DNA of 64,000 nt from Pseudomonadota bacterium (GTDB taxonomy: Bacteria > Pseudomonadota > Alphaproteobacteria > Rhizobiales > Hyphomicrobiaceae), in contig JAEZRM010000098.1 in NCBI GenBank assembly GCA_023412805.1, positions 1 through 64,000 of the forward strand, in the 5' to 3' direction. The notes beneath the pieces are model-generated. The model was given only the letters and a program-made list of their open reading frames with translations, did not search any database and had not been told where the DNA came from. Position 1 is the stretch's first letter; the number at the start of each line of letters is the position of its first letter. The position numbers and the translations under genes were made by a program. Below, piece by piece: positions 19,343 through 28,326 of the stretch.

Positions 19343-19780
19343 ATGTACAAGAACCTCCTGATCGCCACCGATGGCTCCGAGCTTGCCGACAAGGGTGTGA
19401 CGCACGGGCTCGCACTCGCAAAGGCCCTCGGTGCCAAGGTAATCGTGGTTACTGTTTCAGATCCCTGGACGGCCTTCGCCACCGGCGAAGTGGGCGCCTC
19501 CTTCCCGATCGAGGAGTACGAGCAGGCATGTGAGGTGAATGCCTCGGCGATCCTTTCGGCCGTGGAGAAGCGCGCGGAGGCGGCGGGCGTCGCATGCCAG
19601 AAGCGCTACGTGAAGGACCAGTTTCCCGCCGAGGGCATCCTGGAGACGGCCAAGAATGACGGCGCCGATCTGATCGTCATGGCCTCGCACGGCCGCAGCG
19701 GCGTGCAGCGCCTCCTGCTCGGCAGCCAAGCCAACAAGGTCGTCACGCACAGCAAGGTTCCGGTGCTGGTCTGCCGCTAA
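19343..19780 (+). CDS. Universal stress protein (UspA family)
   Basis: A 145-residue single Usp domain. It begins MYKNLLIATDGSELADKG and ends with the ATP-binding pattern GSQANKVVTHSKVPVLV preceded by ASHGRSGVQRLLLG. The ATG at 19343 fits the family N-terminus exactly and has AGGG upstream; the longer frame from 19274 is not supported. ATP binding is predicted from the G-2x-G-9x-G(S/T)-like block. Confidence 0.92.
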   Translation: MYKNLLIATDGSELADKGVTHGLALAKALGAKVIVVTVSDPWTAFATGEVGASFPIEEYEQACEVNASAILSAVEKRAEAAGVACQKRYVKDQFPAEGILETAKNDGADLIVMASHGRSGVQRLLLGSQANKVVTHSKVPVLVCR

Positions 19781-19918
19781 GCGCGGCGTCCTCTCCCTCA
19801 ACCGATACAAGCGCGGGTCCGGCTTGGGCCCTGCGCTGCCTTGCTGCTTGCGGTCCAACGCAGAAGCAGGCTAGGAGCCTCGGACCGGACGCAGATCCGG
19901 GACGAGAGAGGTATACAC

Positions 19919-20245
19919 ATGAATCCCTGGCTGCTGCTCGGCGCGTGCATTCTCGCGGAGGTGACCGCTACGCTGTTGCTCAACAAGTCTCAGGGCTTCG
20001 AGAAGCCCCTCTACGGCTTCGCGTCGCTGGCGATCTTCGGCGGCTGCTTCGTCGGGTTATCGATCGTGCTGACGCGCATTCCTGTCGGCGTCACCTATGC
20101 CATCTGGGCAGGATCCGGCATCGCGCTCATCGCGCTCGCGGGCTGGTTGATTCTGCGCCAAACACTCTCGCCGATACAGCTGCTCTTCATCGCGATGATT
20201 GCCGTCGGCGCGGTCGGCCTGAAGCTCTCCACGCAAACGACGTAG
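19919..20245 (+). CDS. Small multidrug resistance (SMR) family transporter, EmrE-like
   Basis: A 108-residue protein with four membrane segments. Glu16 in the first segment (LGACILAEVTATLLL) is the expected proton/substrate-coupling residue, and the YAIWAGSGIALI block is the SMR signature. GAGAGAGG lies before the ATG at 19919, which beats the longer open frame. It exports lipophilic cations or guanidinium-type compounds by proton antiport; which one is unknown. It converges with the glycosyltransferase gene 28 bases away. Confidence 0.9.
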   Translation: MNPWLLLGACILAEVTATLLLNKSQGFEKPLYGFASLAIFGGCFVGLSIVLTRIPVGVTYAIWAGSGIALIALAGWLILRQTLSPIQLLFIAMIAVGAVGLKLSTQTT

Positions 20246-20273
20246 GGCTAAGCACGCTGGCGGCGCCAACGCG

Positions 20274-21437
20274 TTACTTGCGCCACGTGAAGATCGAGCT
20301 CGCTGCATAGTTCCAGACTGCACCCAGCAGAATTCCCGCGATACCCGCAAGCCACCATGAGTAGTGCTGGGAGAACAAGAAGGCAGCAATGCCGATATTG
20401 GAAACCGCGCCGACCGAACAAACCGCATAGAACGTTGTGAGCCCCCAGAGCAGCGGCCAGAAACCTTTGAGCCGCTTGTCGCGATAGGTCAGGATATTGT
20501 TGGCGTAGAAGTTGAACGTCATCGCCACGACAGCTGCGAACGACTGGCTTGCAATGAACGGAGCGCCAGCGGCCTGATTTAGTGCCGCGAGCGTCAGCAT
20601 GTGAACGAGCACGCCAAGTCCGCCCACAATCATGAACATGACGAATCGCGCGGGAACGACGCGGCCGATCGTCTTGTCGAGCAGCAGCATCACGTATTCC
20701 CATGTCACGGCCGAATCGAGCTTGCTCTCGCCGTGGACACGATTCCGGAACTTGAACGGGACTTCCGCAACCTTCAGCGGGGGACGTGCAGAGACCAGAA
20801 TGTCGAGCAGGATTTTGTAGCCGACGCTCGACAAGCGCCGTGCCGCGCGGTCGAAACCTTCGCGCCGAACCATGAAGAAGCCGCTCATCGGATCGCTGAG
20901 CTCGGTCGTCAGAAGCATATGCGCGAGCTTGGTCGCGACGCGACTGATCGTTTGCCGGCGCTCGTCCCAGCCATCGACGCCGCCTGCCTCGATGTAGCGC
21001 GAACCGACGACGATATCGACGTTGCCGCTCTGCAGTCGCCTCAGCATTGCAGGCAAACGGGTTTCATCGTGCTGCAGATCGGCATCCATCACTGCAACGT
21101 AGGGTGCACTTGTCGAGAGAATGCCTTCGACGACGGCGGAGGCGAGACCACGCCTTCCTATACGATGCAGAAAGCGCACGCGCGGATCGGTTTGGGCAAG
21201 CACCCGCAGAGCGAGGGGAGTACCGTCAGTCGAGTCGTCGTCGACGAATACGATTTCCCAATCTACACCGTGCAGAACGACATCGAGGCGCCGGATGAGT
21301 TCCGCGAGATTGTCGTGCTCATTGAAGGTCGGCACCACCAAGGAGAGCAGCGCTGCCCGCCCGGGTCGAGGGCGAGACCTCGCGCTTGATTGCAAGCCGA
21401 CGACATCAATGTCGGAGAGGGCATCGGTGGCGAGCAC
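20274..21437 (-). CDS. Polyprenyl-phosphate sugar synthase fused to GtrA domain (DPM1-like)
   Basis: A 387-residue fusion. Residues about 30-260 are a GT2 glycosyltransferase of the dolichol-phosphate mannosyltransferase type (VVPTFNEHDNL, VDDDSTDGT, MDADLQHDE, SGFFMVRRE). Residues about 265-385 are a GtrA domain with four membrane segments. The enzyme would load a sugar onto a lipid phosphate carrier, and the GtrA part would help flip or anchor it. With the HAD-UbiA and GtrA genes at 23.4-25.3 kb it suggests a local lipid-linked-sugar pathway. Confidence 0.9.
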   Translation of the reverse strand: MLATDALSDIDVVGLQSSARSRPRPGRAALLSLVVPTFNEHDNLAELIRRLDVVLHGVDWEIVFVDDDSTDGTPLALRVLAQTDPRVRFLHRIGRRGLASAVVEGILSTSAPYVAVMDADLQHDETRLPAMLRRLQSGNVDIVVGSRYIEAGGVDGWDERRQTISRVATKLAHMLLTTELSDPMSGFFMVRREGFDRAARRLSSVGYKILLDILVSARPPLKVAEVPFKFRNRVHGESKLDSAVTWEYVMLLLDKTIGRVVPARFVMFMIVGGLGVLVHMLTLAALNQAAGAPFIASQSFAAVVAMTFNFYANNILTYRDKRLKGFWPLLWGLTTFYAVCSVGAVSNIGIAAFLFSQHYSWWLAGIAGILLGAVWNYAASSIFTWRK

Positions 21438-21585
21438 TTGTGCAATCCTTCTGCCGAGGTGGCGCGCTAGGACGCGGACGGTGCACTCACAGTAAGGCTA
21501 TAAAACTAAACGAACATTAATATGCGCGGGGATGCCAAACGGCGAGCTTCATCGGACGATGCATCGAGCTGAGGGCGCTAAGTGC

Positions 21586-21660
21586 TGGCTGGGGCGGGAG
21601 GGTTCGAACCTCCGCATGGCGGAATCAAAATCCGCTGCCTTACCACTTGGCTACGCCCCA
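21586..21660 (-). tRNA. tRNA-Gln (TTG)
   Basis: A complete cloverleaf reads on the minus strand: 7-bp acceptor stem (TGGGGCG with CGCCCCA), D arm, anticodon stem GCGGA/TCCGC around loop TTTTGAT (anticodon TTG), T arm with TTCGAAC, discriminator G and an encoded CCA at 21586-21588. Length is 75 nt including CCA. Confidence 0.95.
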
Positions 21661-21706
21661 TCATGCCGACGGGTTGGGATCCGGGAAACAGCCCACGACA
21701 GCGGGC

Positions 21707-21798
<92 letters not shown>

Positions 21799-22276
21799 GT
21801 GGCGGAGAGCTATAAGCAAGTGCCCTGGCAATATCAAGCACGCGGCCAACAACCTCACAGCTTCGAGACAGGCACACCGCTGACACCGGCTGGCACGCGC
21901 CGTCCCCCGCCTCCATGATCTCGTACGTCCGTTCGAGCGCTGCTGGCACGCTGCCGCACGGCAGCGGGGATGGGCGCTCTGGCACGAATCTCGAAAGGAG
22001 GCTGGGTAAGAAGCTCCTGCTCCACCGTCCTCCTTCCGGAGTGCACACAAACGCGATCAATCACTCCTAAGGCGTACGGGCTCCGAAACCCTCTGCCGAA
22101 AGAGCATGTGTTGCATTAATGATGCACAACTACTCAGTTTTGATTTTAGAGCAAAAGCGGCTAAACGGTGGCTAATATTGGTATAAAGTATGTCCCATTG
22201 AGGGATGACGCGAGCATGATCTGTAGGCGGCGTTTCAGTAGTCGCCTTGCGGCATTATCAGAGGCTGGTGAGTAAA
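21799..22276 (+). other. Intergenic region upstream of tRNA-Ser and the LuxR-type gene
   Basis: No convincing gene is seen in these 478 bases; short open frames on the minus strand are in poor codon context. A tight perfect 7-bp hairpin with a two-base loop lies at 21950-21965. An AT-rich stretch at about 22108-22195 contains an imperfect inverted repeat (22108-22116 against 22122-22130), and is the likely promoter region of the LuxR-type gene. Confidence 0.4.
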
Positions 22277-23098
22277 ATGCGTACCTCTTCGCAACGCTCG
22301 GTTCCGAGCAAGATCGCATCACTTCAGGACAACCCCGCACGTCAAAATGGCACGCCGCGCATGAATGGTACGTCGCGTGCGGTGGAGACGCGCGCGAATC
22401 TTGTGCCGGAGCCTGCATCGGCGGCGCCTGCGAAGGCGACGACGTCAGTCGTGATCATCGAGCGGCGGGCGTTCGTGAGGGGATGCATCCAGTCGATCCT
22501 TTCGGAGGCGACGACGCTCGACGGCGTGGGTGTTGCGAGCGTCGAGGAGTACGCGTCGCGTGCGGCAACGCTGAAGCCGGCGATCGTGGTGCTGTGTGCG
22601 ATCGGGCTTGGCGCGCGCGAGGCGGATGCGCAGCTCACGCGCCTGCAGGCAGCGGCTGTTGGCGTGCCTGTTGTCGTGATGTCCGATGCCGAGGATCCGG
22701 AACTGGTGATGACGCTGATGGACAAGGGCGCGAACGGTTTCATGCCGGCGGACATTTCGTTGGAAGTTGCAGCGCACGCCCTCCGCTTGGTCGCAGCAGG
22801 TGGCCAGTATTTTCCAGCGGAGAGTCTTCTTGCGGCGCGCAGGCTCATGTCGGAGCGGGAGGCGTCGGCACCAGGGCCGCGGGGCATGTTTACGCGCCGT
22901 CAGGTCGCGGTGATCGATGCGCTCCGTAAGGGCAAGGCGAACAAGATCATCGCCTATGAGCTGAACATGTGCGAGAGCACAGTGAAGGTTCACGTGCGCA
23001 ACATCATGAAAAAGCTCAATGCCAAGAACCGCACCGAAGTCGCCTACCTGGCATCCGAGCTCATGCAGGAACATCGTGCCTATACACAGACGCGATAG
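22277..23098 (+). CDS. LuxR-family regulator with degenerate receiver domain
   Basis: About 273 residues from the ATG at 22277 (the frame opens at 22247). After a 55-residue polar N-terminus comes a receiver-like fold (SVVIIERRAFVRG..., VPVVVMSDAEDP, DKGANGFMPADI), then a LuxR/GerE HTH (FTRRQVAVIDALRKGKANK..., STVKVHVRNIMKKL). The strand that normally ends in the phosphorylated Asp reads IVVLCAIGLG, and the acidic pair after strand 1 is ER, so the domain is probably not phosphorylated. The HTH is intact. Targets are unknown; the nearby lipid-linked-sugar genes are candidates. Confidence 0.8.
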   Translation: MRTSSQRSVPSKIASLQDNPARQNGTPRMNGTSRAVETRANLVPEPASAAPAKATTSVVIIERRAFVRGCIQSILSEATTLDGVGVASVEEYASRAATLKPAIVVLCAIGLGAREADAQLTRLQAAAVGVPVVVMSDAEDPELVMTLMDKGANGFMPADISLEVAAHALRLVAAGGQYFPAESLLAARRLMSEREASAPGPRGMFTRRQVAVIDALRKGKANKIIAYELNMCESTVKVHVRNIMKKLNAKNRTEVAYLASELMQEHRAYTQTR

Positions 23099-23115
23099 TC
23101 GCTGCGGCTATCGCG
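23091..23115 (+). terminator. Possible terminator hairpin after LuxR-type gene
   Basis: A perfect 8-bp stem (CGCGATAG at 23091-23098 with CTATCGCG at 23108-23115) around a 9-base loop includes the stop codon of the regulator. No T-run follows, so termination strength is doubtful. Confidence 0.3.
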
Positions 23116-23401
23116 CGGAGGCCGCTCGGCGATCACGCCCGTGACCACCGAATGCCTCTCGCGGCAAACGGGCTCGCCCCCTCCGCTGACGAATGATGCA
23201 AGTATATATGCTCGGGTGAGATGTGCTCCCGCACGGAATACGGTGCTGCGCGGAAGGAGAGGCATCGGTGATTGCGCTTGTCCTCACCCAGAAGCACGAA
23301 AATCGCGAATGGTTTCGACCTCGCGCAGCAACGCGTGCTGCCGCGAAGCTCCAGCGCCTTTGTTATTAGCCATCTGGTGCGGCCTAGCTTAGAAAAGGGC
23401 C
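23116..23401 (+). other. Intergenic region before HAD-UbiA gene
   Basis: Together with the hairpin, about 300 bases without a supported gene. I see no clear promoter boxes, repeats or RNA structure. The minus-strand open frame here mostly lies across the start of the next gene and is not credible. Confidence 0.3.
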
Positions 23402-24886
23402 ATGAATAACAATCATGGTGAGCCTTCCAAGCCGCATACGGGGGAATTTTTCTCGCCGTCAGATGTACCTCTCCTGGTTGATCTCGATTGCGCCCTGCTC
23501 TGCACGGATATGTTGCAGGAAGCTGCACTTGCGTACGTCGGCTCTGATCCCTGGCGTATTTGGCGCGCGGCGACCTGGCTCCTGCGGGGCCGTGCGCATC
23601 TCGAGCGCAAGCTTAGCGAGACCGTCGACCTAAATCTCGAATTTGTCCCGGTGAATGAGCAGGTGGTTGCACTCGCGCGGCGCGCGAAGCGTGAAGGTCG
23701 TCAGGTTTTCCTGGTGACCGCGAACGAGGAACTGGCGGCAGATGGGATTACGTCGCGCTTCCCCTTTATCGATGGCGTCATCGCCAGCGCAAACCTGAGC
23801 AATCCGAAAGGCGACCAGATCGCAGCCGTCGTGCCTGAGCGCTTTCCCGGCGGGTATGACTATGTCGGCAGCAGCACGGGAGATCTTCATGTCTGGCGGA
23901 ATGCGAGAGGCGTTATTGCTGTAGCACCGAGCTCTGCGACCCGTCGCGAGATAGAAAAGCTCGGAAAGCCGACGACCATCATCGAAGGCAAATCGACGAC
24001 CCGAGCACTTATCAAAGCAGCACGGCTGCAACAGTGGGCCAAGAACGCACTAATCTTTGTCCCGGCGATACTGGGCGGAACGATCGTTGACATCGGTGTG
24101 GTGATCAGCTGCCTGCTCGCCTTTCTGGCTCTCGGCTTTGTTGCGATCGGAACCTATCTGATCAACGACCTGCTCGATATCGGCCACGATCGCCGGCACT
24201 GGTCCAAGCGCTTCCGCCCAGTCGCATCTGGTGATCTTCCCATTAGCACGGCCCTTGTCGCGGCCGTTGTTGCGATCATAGGTGGGCTTGCAATCGGAGG
24301 GGCAGTCAACGCGCGGATGCTGTACGGGCTTCTCGCCTATCTTGCCTTGACGCTCGCCTACTCGATGCACATCAAGCGAGTTGGCATTCTTGATGTCGTC
24401 GTGCTCGCCACGCTCTTCACTCTGCGGCTGGCAATCGGAATTGCTGCGGCCGCGGTTTATCCTTCCCCCTGGCTCCTCGTGTTCTCCATGTCGCTGTTCA
24501 CATCGCTTTCCTTTGCCAAGCGCTACACCGAAATCGAACGCACCGCAGGCAAGGGAGAAAGCGCCGTCTCCGGCCGTGGATACTTGATCGTAGACGCACC
24601 GCTCGTGCTCGGCCTCGGCCTTGCAACTGGTACGTCTTCAATCCTGATATTGGTTCTCTACTTGATTTTCGATGCCTTCAATCTCGATTTCTACGGCAAT
24701 CCAAATTGGCTTTGGCTGTTTCCGATCATCCTTTTTCTCTGGGTTGGACGTATCTGGATGATTGCTCAACGGGGCGAGCTGAATGATGATCCAGTGGCTT
24801 TTGCACTCCAGGATCGGCAGAGCCTTGTGCTCGGTGCAGTCATGGCCACGGTATTTGTACTCGCATGGATCGGCGTACCGTTGTGA
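23402..24886 (+). CDS. HAD domain-UbiA prenyltransferase fusion (DPPR synthase-like)
   Basis: A 494-residue two-domain protein. Residues about 20-190 form a HAD-like hydrolase (VDLDCALL in place of DxD, VTANEE, STGDLHVW). Residues about 205-494 are a UbiA-type membrane prenyltransferase with about eight segments. The motif NDLLDIGHDRRH and the following KRFRPVASGDL match the decaprenylphosphoryl-5-phosphoribose synthase subgroup better than ubiquinone synthesis. A phosphoribosyl transfer to polyprenyl phosphate, followed by HAD dephosphorylation, is inferred. The gene overlaps the GtrA gene by four bases (GTGA). Confidence 0.85.
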   Translation: MNNNHGEPSKPHTGEFFSPSDVPLLVDLDCALLCTDMLQEAALAYVGSDPWRIWRAATWLLRGRAHLERKLSETVDLNLEFVPVNEQVVALARRAKREGRQVFLVTANEELAADGITSRFPFIDGVIASANLSNPKGDQIAAVVPERFPGGYDYVGSSTGDLHVWRNARGVIAVAPSSATRREIEKLGKPTTIIEGKSTTRALIKAARLQQWAKNALIFVPAILGGTIVDIGVVISCLLAFLALGFVAIGTYLINDLLDIGHDRRHWSKRFRPVASGDLPISTALVAAVVAIIGGLAIGGAVNARMLYGLLAYLALTLAYSMHIKRVGILDVVVLATLFTLRLAIGIAAAAVYPSPWLLVFSMSLFTSLSFAKRYTEIERTAGKGESAVSGRGYLIVDAPLVLGLGLATGTSSILILVLYLIFDAFNLDFYGNPNWLWLFPIILFLWVGRIWMIAQRGELNDDPVAFALQDRQSLVLGAVMATVFVLAWIGVPL

Positions 24887-25308
24887 GCGCACTCAGGATG
24901 CGTAGTCAGATCATGGGCCTGCCGCAACCCGCCCGCTTCCTCATTGCGGGAAGCGCTGCCGCGCTACTGAATTGGTTCGTACGTTTTCCGCTCTCGTTGG
25001 CGTTACCTTTCGCATATGCAGTCGCCCTCGCCAACGTGATCGGGATGGTATTTGGCTTCCTTTGCTATCGTATGTTCGTTTTTCCCAACTCGAACCGCGA
25101 ATTGCGTCAGCAGTTGATCCACTTCGTTCTTGTCAATCTGCTCAGCATGATTGTCGTCGTGGGAGTGTCGGTACTTTTCTCTGACTACGTCCTTCCATTC
25201 ATGGGATGGCACTGGCAAACCGAAGCGGTGTCTCACGCCTTTGGGATCGCTGCTGGGGCTGCGAGCAATTTCTATGGTCACAGGCATTGGAGTTTTGCGA
25301 GCGATTGA
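24883..25308 (+). CDS. GtrA family membrane protein
   Basis: About 141 residues with four membrane segments and the GtrA pattern (RFLIAGSAAALLNWFVRF at the start, FYGHRHWSF at the end). GtrA proteins are proposed flippases for polyprenyl-phosphate sugars. The GTG at 24883 overlaps the UbiA stop (GTGA), which makes it the preferred start; an in-frame ATG at 24865 exists. Translational coupling argues that it handles the product of the HAD-UbiA enzyme. Confidence 0.88.
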   Translation: MSALRMRSQIMGLPQPARFLIAGSAAALLNWFVRFPLSLALPFAYAVALANVIGMVFGFLCYRMFVFPNSNRELRQQLIHFVLVNLLSMIVVVGVSVLFSDYVLPFMGWHWQTEAVSHAFGIAAGAASNFYGHRHWSFASD

Positions 25309-25557
25309 CGAGAGCGCTGGCGTTGTCAGAATTTGCCCTGGGCGGAGGAGCCATCGGGGGCCGTGAGCTGCACGACACCCTTGTTTCCCACCTTGATGGG
25401 CGCCGGTGCCGTTCGGACAAGTTCTGATCCTTCGCCAGGGGCAAGCGCAAAGCGCGATGACCTTCGCCGCCGCGGATTGCGACCTGGCCAACATGAGCGA
25501 GCAACGACGCTTGGGCGCCGTCGCCGCTCTCTTCTGTGTCTCAACTCATCGTCCGAG

Positions 25558-25893
25558 CTACTTTTTGGTATTCACGATATCCGGTGCGCTTGCGCCTGTT
25601 GCCGCGAGATCGTCGAAGAAACGCCGTGCATCAAAGTTTGCCGGCATGGATGCTCCGCGGACCTGGAGCTCTTTGAAGAAGGCTTCTGGATCCAAGCGGT
25701 TCTGTGTGCTCGCGCCCGTCGCGCGCAGCTCTTCGAAGAAGGTCTCGGGATCCAATGTCCCGGTGTTTACACCGCGGCTCTCCATATCGTTGAAGAACTT
25801 CTTGCTGTCGAAGCCTTGCGCAAATGCGGCCGGCGCAAGAACAGCCAAGCCCAGAATGCCAACAGCACAAATCCTCGTTACCTTCGTGATCAT
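25558..25893 (-). CDS. Exported protein of four 20-residue repeats (copy 1)
   Basis: A 111-residue protein with a signal peptide (hydrophobic residues 8-20, cleavage after AFAQ, about residue 26). The mature part is four repeats at residues 28-46, 47-66, 67-86 and 87-106 with the consensus [FL]D-x3-FF-x-[DE]-[LM]-x2-[TR]-G-[AV]-[SN]. GGAGG five bases before the ATG at 25893 fixes the start. It aligns without gaps to the gene at 59421-59747; I count 74 identities in the first 106 residues. No named domain is recognised. The plus-strand frame across it (25333-26127) is a shadow. Confidence 0.82.
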   Translation of the reverse strand: MITKVTRICAVGILGLAVLAPAAFAQGFDSKKFFNDMESRGVNTGTLDPETFFEELRATGASTQNRLDPEAFFKELQVRGASMPANFDARRFFDDLAATGASAPDIVNTKK

Positions 25894-26448
25894 ATCGGCC
25901 TCCATGCCAGCTGGATCGGAACGATCCCCATCCGGCCACTGTGTGATCTGTGGGCCGATATGCACATCAGGAAGAACCCGAGTTCGCGATCAGGCCGGAG
26001 GAGAGCCCGCTCGGCGCGCGGCAATTGTCGAAACCTCCATATCAGTACTGCCGCACAGGGGATTTGGGGGATTTCACTGATGGATCGACGCCCAGAACCA
26101 GCGACCATGCAATCGAAAGCTCGATAACCATTAACTCAAGCCATGCCCGCGACGGCCCAGTCGTTCAGGCATAGGGGGTAGTTGATATGCTCTTGCTGAA
26201 TTCTCCCGACAATCTCTGCCACCGAGAATCTCACAGCGTCGGCGGCTTCTCGCCACTCAGCCCGGGACGATCGATCGCGCCGCTTCCGAAATGCGAGATT
26301 TCGCACGCGCAAAGCACAACGCGCCCGCTCCAGTCAGCCGATGCAGTGCTCAGTTGTCTCCACCGTGACGATCCACTGCGCCACACGTATCTGCGCAGGC
26401 GCTGGCAGGCGCAGTAGGCTCATGTGACGACGAGGCATCAAGCAAAGC
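25894..26448. other. Intergenic region between repeat protein and phosphoesterase
   Basis: These 555 bases lie between divergent genes, and no gene is supported. A 76-codon plus-strand frame (26187-26417) has no signal, domain or good ribosome site. The region should hold promoters for both neighbours, but I see no clear sigma-70 or EcfG-type boxes. Confidence 0.35.
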
Positions 26449-28305
26449 ATGGTCCCGGGCAGCGCCACGTCGTCCACTACCAGCGAAGCGGCGGGCACAG
26501 ACAGGGCTCAGGACCGCGCTTCTGAGACCGAGCCTCGCACATCGCGGTCCGCGAATGCGTGCGAGTCCATCGGGCCGCAGCTCATCGACCCTCGGATTGG
26601 CGATGTCGAGGACGATGCTTCAAGTACGAAGCGGCGGTCTCTACTCGCAATCGCAGGAAGCCTGCTCGCCGAAATCAGCCTCCCGAAGCTCATTCTTGCG
26701 TGGCTGCTGCTGCTCGTCCTGCCGGGCATTCTGCTCGGCCTTGCCCCGCTTGTCGTTTCGGGTTGGCTGGCGACACTCTCCCGACAGTTCGCGACACCGC
26801 TGTACGAGATCTGGCCGCTTATCGTCCTCGTTCTAGTCCTTGCAGTCGGCTACGTCGGTGGTCGCCCCATTTATAGAGCGGCCGAGCAGGCCTTCTGGTC
26901 CCTGAACTCCGTGGCTGTGCAGCCCGGATACGCGCTTTGCCGCGAAAGCCTTCGACATTTTGCCGAGCGCTTCTCCCACCGGCGAAGCGATCCTATAGCC
27001 AGCACTCGTCTGCGCGCGGCAACCGCCGCCGGAGCGGGATTGATCCTGTGCGGTGTGGCCCTCGTAGTTGTCCTACTGGCTTGGCCCGCTTCGCGCTGGC
27101 TCGGCACCGCCGGCGATCTTGCTTCGCCGCACAGGCTGATCTTTCCGGCGCTCGCGAATGCGCTGGTGATCGTTGGCTGCTATCTGGCCGTGGTCTCCCT
27201 CGCGTGGGGTCTCGCAGACGCAACCATGGACCAGCCGCAGGATATCACCGCGTTCGACGCGTCGCCGCCGGAGGCGCGCACATGGCGCGTCGCGCATCTC
27301 TCCGACCTCCATGTCGTTGGGGAGCGATACGGCTTCCGGATTGAAAGCGGTCGATCGGGTCCGCGTGGCAATGGACGGTTCGAGCGCGTGCTCGCGCGTC
27401 TTGATCAGATCCACAGCGATCAACCGCTCGATTTCGTACTCGTAACAGGTGACGCGACCGACGCCGGCCGCTCAGCGGAATGGGCAGAATTCCTGTCGGC
27501 GCTTGCAAAGCATCCACATCTCGCCGAGCGCACTTTGATCGTGCCCGGCAATCACGACGTGAACGTCGTCGACCGGGCGAATCCGGCCCGCCTCGACCTG
27601 CCGCCAAGCCCCGGGCGGCGCCTCCGCCAAATGCGTACACTTTCGGCGATGGCTGCTGTCCAAGGAAACAGAGTACAAGTCGTCGATGACAAGACTGGCA
27701 TACTTGGCGCCACGCTCTCCGATGCACTGGCCCGACGCGCCTCCTCGATCCGCGCGTTCGCCGATACAGGCGCGCTGCGTTTATCCATCGAGCTCGCGGA
27801 CCTCTGGGACGAGCTCTTCCCCATGGCGGTCCCTCCTGATAGCGACGATGGGCTGGGCGTTCTCTTGATCAACTCGACAGCGGAAACGCACTTCTCCTTC
27901 ACCAATGCGCTAGGACTAGTATCGAGCACCCAGACGCGCAAAATCCTCGCACTCATCGATCAGTATCCTCGCGTTCACTGGATCGTCGCCGTTCACCATC
28001 ACCTCGCGGAGTATCCGAAGCCGGCAAAGGCACTCTCCGAACGCATCGGGACAGCGCTGATCAACGGCAGCTGGTTCGTCCGGCAGCTCCAGCCGGCAGG
28101 CCGCCGGATCGTTGCGATGCATGGTCATCGCCACATCGACTGGATCGGCGAATGCGGCAGCGTTCGGATCGTCTCCGCGCCATCTCCAGTCATGGAGGCG
28201 ACCAATGCGGAGCCCACCTGCTTCTACATTCACCACCTCGCAGCGAGCCCGCGGCGTGGTCTCTGCTTGCTGGAGCCGGAACGTATAGAAATCGCGGGGG
28301 CGTAG
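26449..28305 (+). CDS. Membrane protein with C-terminal calcineurin-like phosphoesterase
   Basis: A 618-residue protein. A polar N-terminus of about 75 residues is followed by about four membrane segments (to residue 265), then a metallophosphoesterase domain with all motifs: SDLHVVG, TGDATDAG, PGNHDVN, AVHHHLAE and MHGHRH. It is a complete two-metal site, unlike the other membrane phosphoesterase at 5.8-8.0 kb. The domain order (membrane first, enzyme last) puts the catalytic part probably in the cytoplasm. The substrate is unknown. The start is uncertain within the polar N-terminus. Confidence 0.8.
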   Translation: MVPGSATSSTTSEAAGTDRAQDRASETEPRTSRSANACESIGPQLIDPRIGDVEDDASSTKRRSLLAIAGSLLAEISLPKLILAWLLLLVLPGILLGLAPLVVSGWLATLSRQFATPLYEIWPLIVLVLVLAVGYVGGRPIYRAAEQAFWSLNSVAVQPGYALCRESLRHFAERFSHRRSDPIASTRLRAATAAGAGLILCGVALVVVLLAWPASRWLGTAGDLASPHRLIFPALANALVIVGCYLAVVSLAWGLADATMDQPQDITAFDASPPEARTWRVAHLSDLHVVGERYGFRIESGRSGPRGNGRFERVLARLDQIHSDQPLDFVLVTGDATDAGRSAEWAEFLSALAKHPHLAERTLIVPGNHDVNVVDRANPARLDLPPSPGRRLRQMRTLSAMAAVQGNRVQVVDDKTGILGATLSDALARRASSIRAFADTGALRLSIELADLWDELFPMAVPPDSDDGLGVLLINSTAETHFSFTNALGLVSSTQTRKILALIDQYPRVHWIVAVHHHLAEYPKPAKALSERIGTALINGSWFVRQLQPAGRRIVAMHGHRHIDWIGECGSVRIVSAPSPVMEATNAEPTCFYIHHLAASPRRGLCLLEPERIEIAGA

Positions 28306-28326
28306 GCTCGTCTGACCTTCGCCTGA

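Noticed and set aside
25326..25544. 72-codon minus-strand frame after the first repeat protein, ending in a protein-like stretch
   Set aside because: The N-terminal half is an Arg-rich run typical of antisense reading, with no ribosome site or recognisable domain; it might be a gene remnant but I cannot support it.
25333..26127. 264-codon plus-strand frame opposite repeat protein copy 1
   Set aside because: The minus-strand gene has a signal peptide, ribosome site and a paralogue; the plus frame has none of these.
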